From Leptobrachium leishanense (Eukaryota; Chordata; Amphibia; Anura; Megophryidae), in assembly GCA_009667805.1 (NCBI GenBank), contig CM019066.1, positions 329,139,119 to 329,203,118 of the forward strand: 64,000 nt of DNA, in the 5' to 3' direction. Positions 58,290 to 64,000 of the stretch are shown here, piece after piece. The notes below the pieces were generated by a model, which ran no database searches, was not told where the DNA came from, and was given only the letters and a program-made list of their open reading frames with translations. How positions within the stretch are numbered: the stretch's first letter is position 1; every line of letters begins with the position of its first letter. The position numbers were made by a program, and so were the translations under genes.

Positions 58290-58660
58290 TTCTCGAACCT
58301 TCCGCGAACGTCCTGAAAAGTTTGAAGTTTGCGAACTTTCGAACAGCCGATGTTCGAATCGAACTTCGAACCGATTCTAACAGGCAGCCCATCCCTAGTG
58401 GCTGTGTGTGGCCAGGGTGTGTGCAGGATGTGCATAGTGATGGGCCAAACAACCCCCGTGTTCAGTTCGCATTCGAACTCGAACACCCGAAAAGTTCAAC
58501 TGCGAACTCGAACACAATTCGAACAACATGCAAGTCAATGGGGCGCGAACGTTCGAAAATGAAAGTGCCCTCCAAGAGGGCACATATGCAAGATATTGGC
58601 CATAAAAGGTGTATGGGGGTCCGTGTACTGCCCTGGGGGACAGGAAACAATGGAAAAAAA
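58290..58660. repeat. TTCG/CGAA-rich dispersed repeat
   Basis: Two TTCG-rich parts flank GCCCATCCCTAGTGGC; the right part is the inverse of 4244-4500. The left part with its T-rich junction recurs at 60330-60450. Confidence 0.6.
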
Positions 58661-58671
58661 TGTAAAAAAGT

Positions 58672-58768
58672 TTTTAACCCTTTCACTGCTGGGTGCTGAG
58701 CCATTTCACCGCTGTGCGCTGAGCTATATTTTACTGCTTTTGCTCATGTTTAAACGCGATTTGAAGCC
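58672..58768. mobile_element. TTAA-type element, left-end fragment
   Basis: TTAACCCTTTCACTGCTGGG and GCTGAGCCATTTCACCGCTG match the left end of 56288; it is cut at 58769 by the 25-bp repeat array. Confidence 0.7.
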
Positions 58769-59083
58769 ATGGGAAATGTTTAACCAACAATGAGTGGGAA
58801 ATGTTTGACCAACAATGAATGGGAAATGTTTGACCAACAAGGAGTGGGAAGTGTTTGACCAACAATGAATGGGAAATGTTTGACCAACAAGGAGTGGGAA
58901 ATGTTTGACCAGCAATGAGTGGGAAATGTTTGACCAACAAGGAGTGGGAAATGTTTGACCAACAAGGAGTGGGAAATGTTTGACCAACAAGGAGTTGGAA
59001 ATGTTTGACCAACAAGGAGTTGGAAATGTTTGACCAGCAATGAGTGGGAAATGTTTGACCAACAATGAGTGGGAAATATAACA
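58769..59083. repeat. 25-bp minisatellite array A, about 12 copies
   Basis: The unit TGGGAAATGTTTGACCAACA plus AGGAG or ATGAG repeats with few changes. The long frames through it arise because four units equal 100 bp and contain no stops on the minus strand; they are not genes. Confidence 0.95.
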
Positions 59084-59088
59084 ATGAA

Positions 59089-59419
59089 AAAAGGTGTCAT
59101 CTGCGCTCGTTTCTATGTGTTCCATGTACAACAAAACTGAGGTTTTTGTTTGTTTCAATGGCCATTGCAACGTAAGCTCACTCGCCACTTCACGGCACCT
59201 CTTTACAGAGTGAGTATCTAACATGTACCAAAAGGCCACTCTACTGAGCAGCTCCAAGTGGCCTTTTGGTACATGTTAGGTACTCACTCTGTAAAGAGGT
59301 GCCGTGAAGTGGCGAGTGAGCTTACGTTGCAATGGCCATTGAAACAAACAAAAACCTCAGTTTTGTTGTACATGGAACACATAGAAACGAGCGCAGATGA
59401 CACCTTTTTTCCTTGTTAT
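59089..59419. repeat. Large palindrome, ~150-bp arms
   Basis: 59089-59240 and 59257-59419 are near-perfect reverse complements (AAAGGCCACT ... AGTGGCCTTTTGG), with a 16-bp loop. Arms contain CTCAGTTTTGTTGTACATGG and TAAAGAGGTGCCGTGAAGTG. Confidence 0.93.
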
Positions 59420-59912
59420 GTTTTATACATTAACTGGGCTGTTACTCCTGGCAGTTGCTGCCGCTCCGGTGTGTATGGGTGCGACGCCATTTTTTCTGTA
59501 TTTATGTATATCATGCTTGTAACACCAGTCCGTCGTTCTGCAGCTGTTCCTCTTTCCATGTTTTTGTTTTTAATCCCAAATGGGAAGTGTTTGGTGTGTG
59601 TATAAATAAAACCCACCATCTCTGCCTCTCCTTGGCTGAAAAGCAGCAGGAGGGGCTTGGAGCTGCTCAGTAGAGCGGCCTTTTGGTACATGTTAGGTAC
59701 TCACTCTGTAAAGAGGTGCCGTGAAGTGGTGAGTGAGCTTACGTTTCAATGGCCATTGAAACAAACAAAAACCTCAGTTTTGTTGTACATGGAACACATA
59801 GAAACGAGCGCAGATGACACCTTTTTTCCTTGTTATGTTTTATACATTAACTGGGCTGTTACTCCTGGCAGTTGCTGCCGCTCCGGTGAGTATGGGCGCG
59901 ACGCCATTTTTT
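59257..59912 (+). repeat. Direct repeat, two ~240-bp copies 416 bp apart
   Basis: 59262-59500 is repeated at 59678-59912 with few differences, both ending around GCTGCCGCTCCGGTG and GACGCCATTTTTTCTGTAT. The first copy is also the right arm of the palindrome; the second runs straight into minisatellite array B. Between them, TATAAATAAAACCC lies near 59605. Confidence 0.9.
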
Positions 59913-59924
59913 CTGTATTAATGA

Positions 59925-60188
59925 GTGGGAAATGTTTGACCAACAAGGATTGGGAAATGTTTGACCAGCAATGAGTGGGAAATGTTTGACCAACAAGGAG
60001 TGGGAAATGTTTGACCAACAAGGAGTTGGAAATGTTTGACCAGCAATGAGTGGGAAATGTTTGACCAACAATGAGTGGGAAATGTTTGTCCAACAATGAG
60101 TGGGAAATGTTTGACCAACAAGGATTGGGAAATGTTTGACCAGCAATGAGTGGGAAATGTTTGACCAACAAGGAGTGGGAAATGTTTA
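59925..60188. repeat. 25-bp minisatellite array B, about 10 copies
   Basis: Same unit as array A, same orientation. Confidence 0.95.
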
Positions 60189-60450
60189 TGAATCCCATAG
60201 GCTTCAATGTTAAAAATATTCCTTATTTAATTCAATATCTAATAAACCATTTATTATTATATTCTGCAGTAAAGAATCTCTTTAGTTTTAGATTTTTTAG
60301 GATCTTTTAAGCATTTTTTTGAAAATTTGTTTTTTTTCTCGAACTTTCCGCGAACATCCCGAAAAGTTTGCAGTTCGCGAACTTTCGAAGAGCCGATGTT
60401 CGAATCGAACTTCGAACCTATTCGAACCGGCCGCCCATCCCTACTCTACA
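60189..60450. repeat. Partial duplicate of the 58140-58400 junction
   Basis: An R2 fragment (TTCAATGTTAAAAATATTCC) followed by the same T-rich junction and TTCG-rich segment as 58140-58400, ending GCCCATCCCTA. Confidence 0.72.
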
Positions 60451-61484
60451 CCTCTTGTTTCCATCCTATGTCCGTTAATCTGTATCTCGCTCTCTTGGGT
60501 TATTGTAAAGCGCTGCAGAAACTGTTGGCGCTATATAAATGATGATGATAATATCAATAACCAATGTTTCCTTTGAGTAGAAATGACATTCTCTGTGATA
60601 TTTCTATCCCGTCACCCTATGTTACTTACTATAAAGATGCTAGAAGGAGAAGCCCCCTCGCTTACAGTGAAAAAAGTTCAACTAGCTTTATTACTGTATT
60701 AAAATAGCAAAGAGGAGGACAAATGGAGGAGAGAATAGAGGAGCATTCTGTGTTCACCCAGTAATACGAATGGATAAGATTCAGATTGTTGTAAAACCTG
60801 AGAAGCGCTGTATAATACAGATATGACACTGTACGTTCATGTGCTTTTCCACAAAAAGACCGTGGCAGTGAAACAGTTAGACGATTATTATAGCGATGCT
60901 CAAAATGACATATTGAAAATATGAAAAAAAGAAATAATGAAATGGTTTTGAAATATACAAACTGTCAGTGATTTAAAGGAGAGGAAGAATAATTTTTCAT
61001 TTAAATTTACTTAATCTTGTTTTGATAACGTGTTGTCATGCATCAAAAATATTTTATCTAAGACAACAGAAAAATAAAAACTATAAACCAGTCAACCGCA
61101 AGAAGTATATCTGAGGCCTGTGCATGAATCAGACCAGCTGCTTGGAGAGATTACAAGGCCAACATACTTGCTTCCATTTACTAACATTCCGGCCCATCCT
61201 TTGTCTTCCAAGCCTTAAATGATTATTCTGAAACGTGTAACGTGTGTGAGATTGAACTCATTGCTGGTGTTCAAGGGATATTATGAAAACTATGAAACGT
61301 TACAGCTGCCTTTCAAAAAATAACTGTTGATTTGTAAACAATGAAGGAGTCTGATTAATAGAGTGCAAAGGGAAAATCTACATGTAGAACGCAGGCCTTT
61401 AGGTCAGCAGGATATGAGTTGATAAATGTGCGGAACTCCTTTCAATGCAAAGAGCTTCCCAGGTCTTCAATGCTCTAAGCATAT
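60451..61484. other. No gene recognised
   Basis: Includes the short tail-like sequence TATTGTAAAGCGCTGCAGAA with TATATAAATGATGATGATAA (60500-60550); the rest is AT-rich with no frame or repeat recognised. Confidence 0.45.
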
Positions 61485-62403
61485 TTAACCCCTTAACGCC
61501 GCGGGACGTACAGTTACATCCTGCTTTAGGTGGGCTTTAACGCCGCAGGACGTAACTGTACGTCCCCGGCGTCTGCAGCCCCCCGGCGGCAGATACTCAC
61601 CTGCTCCGGCGGCTCCCGCGCTGCTCTGACTCCCACATCCACATCCTCCCTCAGGCGTGGCCCGATGACGTCAGTTAACCAGGGAACCCCTAGCTGCCAA
61701 GGGATTTCCTAAGGAAATCCCATGGTGGAGATAGGGGGGTTCTTTGAACCCCTTTATCTCATGATCGGTGACAGCTAGGGGGTCATGTAGGGTATCATTT
61801 GATTTGAAAGGCCTGATCATGGCCTTTCAAATGATATCAAACATGACCATATTACTTGTAAAATAAAAGTGAAAAAAATTTTAAAAAAATAATAAAAATA
61901 ATAATTAATTAAAAATAAAAACATGCTTTTTTAATTTTTTTTAATGCAGCACTATTGTTCAAATTTCAATTATAATGTGAACAATGATGCTTCACTAATG
62001 ATTTTTTTTTGGGGGTTTAGCTAAAATCACGTAATTTCTCCCCAAAAAAAAAAGTTCACATTTTTTTAACAAGTCTACCCCATAGAATATATCCGCAAAG
62101 TCTCGGGTAATAAAATGCAAAAAAAAAACACTTTACACACTGTGGATGATTGAAATTTTATTGAAAATGAACATTTTTTTAACAATTTTGTTATAGCATT
62201 TTTGCAGGGCATGATGTATACATATAATAATGATATATTATTAATCTGTCAAGTCTGCCGGAAAGAACGATATATAATTTGTCTGGGTGGTACAATAATA
62301 CGTGACTTAAAACCGCGTTTAAAACCGTCAAAATGAGCTCAGCAAACTTCTACTTCGAAACAGCGCCGAACTTGTAAAATTACTCCCGTCCTTAAGGGGT
62401 TAA
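61485..62403. mobile_element. TTAA-type non-autonomous element, ~0.9 kb
   Basis: TTAACCCCTTAACGCCGCGG at the left and CCCGTCCTTAAGGGGTTAA at the right are inverted and include TTAA. The interior shows GGTGGAGATAGGGGG, ATGCAGCACTATTGTTC and AAGTCTGCCGGAAAGAACG, as in 51890 and 56288. Confidence 0.8.
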
Positions 62404-62866
62404 AAGAAATGTGCAGCTACTCCAACGTTATTTTTACTAGTTGAGCATTCTATTGACCGTAAATAAATGATTGGGAGGAGCCAGACTATTAGTAAATAAC
62501 GATTGACTATTTGTTGATAAGCAATTAAGCATAAACATTTTTGTTTTGCTCTTTGGTCTTGGCTTTTAGTCTTTAGATTCTTCTGGTTTCTCATTGTAAT
62601 TTTATTTATTCGTGTGTAATCAAATTATATTTGAAAAATATCCTACACGCGATTATTTCTCCTCCATCTATTTCTAGCTGCCAAATTACTTATTCCAACA
62701 AGCAATATATAAAAATCCTTTCCATCTCATACATTACAAACGTCACCACTTTTCTTTTCTGTTAACCCGTGAGACCTGTTGCACCTATCATAATATATTA
62801 TATTCGTTTTTATTGGCTGTTTACAAATTACATCTTATACTGTCATGTTCAGTTATCCAATTTTGG
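62404..62866. other. No gene recognised
   Basis: AT-rich, short frames only. Confidence 0.4.
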
Positions 62867-63207
62867 GCCCTATTTCCTACTTTGCGCTAATATGGGGATG
62901 CTAACGAGGAAAATCTGTGCCTGCAGATTTCGCCGTAGTGTCCCCATGTTCCTGCAATATTCTGGAGCAGGCGCTATCTGAGCACCTTGCTCCGGAATGC
63001 ACTATTTGTTCCCAGTCTTAGTCTGCTCTCTGCGACAAGACTGGGCCACCGTTCCTTGACCAGGGATGAGAGGTGAGTATTTGATTTATTGGGGGATATT
63101 AGGGGGTGCTGCATGAATCTACAAATGCAGAATCATTTAGTGCCAGCTTTGAGAAGGTGATTACTTTTGACTGTCCGCATCCCTGTGGTAATTAACGCTT
63201 GCACTAT
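62867..63207. mobile_element. R1 element, fragment
   Basis: GGGCCCTATTTCCTACTTTG, the ATGGGGATGCTAACGAGGAAA hairpin with its complement near 62930, then a truncated middle; it ends at the R2 tip at 63208. Confidence 0.55.
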
Positions 63208-64000
63208 CAGGGTTATTCAAAGAGAATCTAAAAATCACCGCACTTTCGGTGACTTTTCGTTCTCTTCAATTCGGTGCGATTTGGCGATCCCATTTCGGCA
63301 ACCCTGCGGTGTATTCAGCAAGCACCACAGGGCCGTCGTAGTGCAGGGAAGAGCCGCCGCAAACCTGCCGGATACTCACCGCAAAACACAGCGAATGCAC
63401 ACCGAAACCTGCAAAAACATCTGGGTTAACCCCGCCGAACACGCCGGAGAAACCCGAGCAGCCGCCGATCACAGCGCAGAGCAGCTACTGGAAAAACCTG
63501 ACACTGCACACGAATGGATTGAAAAAAAAAAAAACAGTACGCTTGAATGTTTGAAAAGTGAAACGCTGTTTGCAAAGAAACTACAGAACGAAAATGTCTG
63601 AAATTTACATATAAGATCCAATGAATGATAAAAAAACGGCTGCTACAGAAAAAAGAAAAAACGATTTAAAACAAAAAACGGGAAAAAAATCTAAAAATAA
63701 AGAAACTGCAGAATATTATGATCTACAGTTTATTAGATATTGAATTAAAACGGTAATATTTTTAACATTGAAGCCTATGGGATTTACCTGAATAAACCTG
63801 TTGAATGAAACCACCGAATGGCAGGGCATTTCGGCAACTTTTCACTGCTGTTTTTTGTTCTCTGAATAGGCGAAGCATTGCTTCTCTATGGGGATTTCAC
63901 TGCCCTCGAACAGGCACCGAACAGGCACCGTATGTGCAGGCAATTCGCCAACATTTGATGAACTGCCTGCTCTCTGAAGAGCTGAATGGCCAGGAAAGGT
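63208..64000 (+). mobile_element. R2 element, continues beyond window
   Basis: CAGGGTTATTCAAAGAG starts it; then CAACCCTGCGGTGTATTCA, CTCACCGCAAAACACAGCG, TTGCAAAGAAACTACAGAA, AACATTGAAGCCTATGGG and CTGCCTGCTCTCTGAAGAGC up to the edge. The 144-codon open frame at 63167-63601 crosses the tip and the GC block and is not a gene. Confidence 0.72.

Noticed and set aside
58724..59257. 177-, 117- and 106-codon minus-strand frames with a repeating SLLVKHFPLLVGQTFP-type unit
   Set aside because: All three frames are open across the 25-bp array; this is an artefact of the repeat rather than a repeat protein.

Overview
The window looks like anuran (frog) nuclear DNA made almost entirely of transposable elements. 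I infer frog from several things: the LINE 3' ends ending in repeated GAAACATA-type tails beside a CTGCCCA block, the class I endogenous retrovirus, the hAT, Tc1, TTAA-type and Harbinger-type elements, and the lack of any convincing host exon. No rRNA, tRNA gene, CRISPR array or host gene could be supported. The window reads as layered insertions, and many boundaries can be fixed by target-site duplications (TSDs).

Layout. 1-1467 is the open reverse transcriptase frame of a Penelope-like element on the minus strand. A 16-17 copy array of 138-147 bp monomers (1626-4012) lies directly upstream of it. 4.2-9.5 kb holds dispersed non-autonomous repeats. 9684-21950 is a class I (gamma/epsilon-like) endogenous retrovirus on the minus strand, inserted in a SINE, with two 675-bp LTRs about 99% identical. 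Its order from right to left is LTR, proline-type primer site, gag start, hAT insertion, gag fragment, ~1-kb LTR-like insertion, RNase H, an extra domain, integrase, a second ~1-kb LTR-like insertion, broken env, polypurine tract, LTR. 22-36 kb is mostly unannotatable sequence with MITEs, a 78-bp-arm hairpin, a telomere-like minisatellite, a hAT-like element and a solo LTR. 37-47 kb is a nest of LINEs, SINEs, an LTR-element remnant and MITEs. 46328-47942 is a Tc1-like transposon with one frameshift. 48506-53456 is a ~5-kb element with a perfect 8-bp TSD that carries a five-exon Myb/SANT-like gene. 53.5-64 kb is repeat on repeat, including two 25-bp minisatellites around a large palindrome.

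Most interesting. (1) Between RNase H and integrase, in the same orientation and reading continuously with RNase H, the retrovirus encodes a domain closely resembling the conserved N-terminal domain of the cellular opioid growth factor receptor (OGFR). It sits where some other retroviruses carry dUTPase, and I know of no described retrovirus with it. This is my best candidate for something new. (2) The Myb/SANT-like gene has acidic exons that appear to have multiplied by exon-intron duplication, and its last codons were cut off by a Harbinger-type MITE. (3) The Penelope-like element has a monomer array at its 5' side.

Nothing here was checked against a database. Family names rest on motifs, termini and TSDs read by eye. 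The retrovirus is clearly defective: most of capsid, nucleocapsid, protease and reverse transcriptase are absent, and the remaining frames carry stops and frameshifts.
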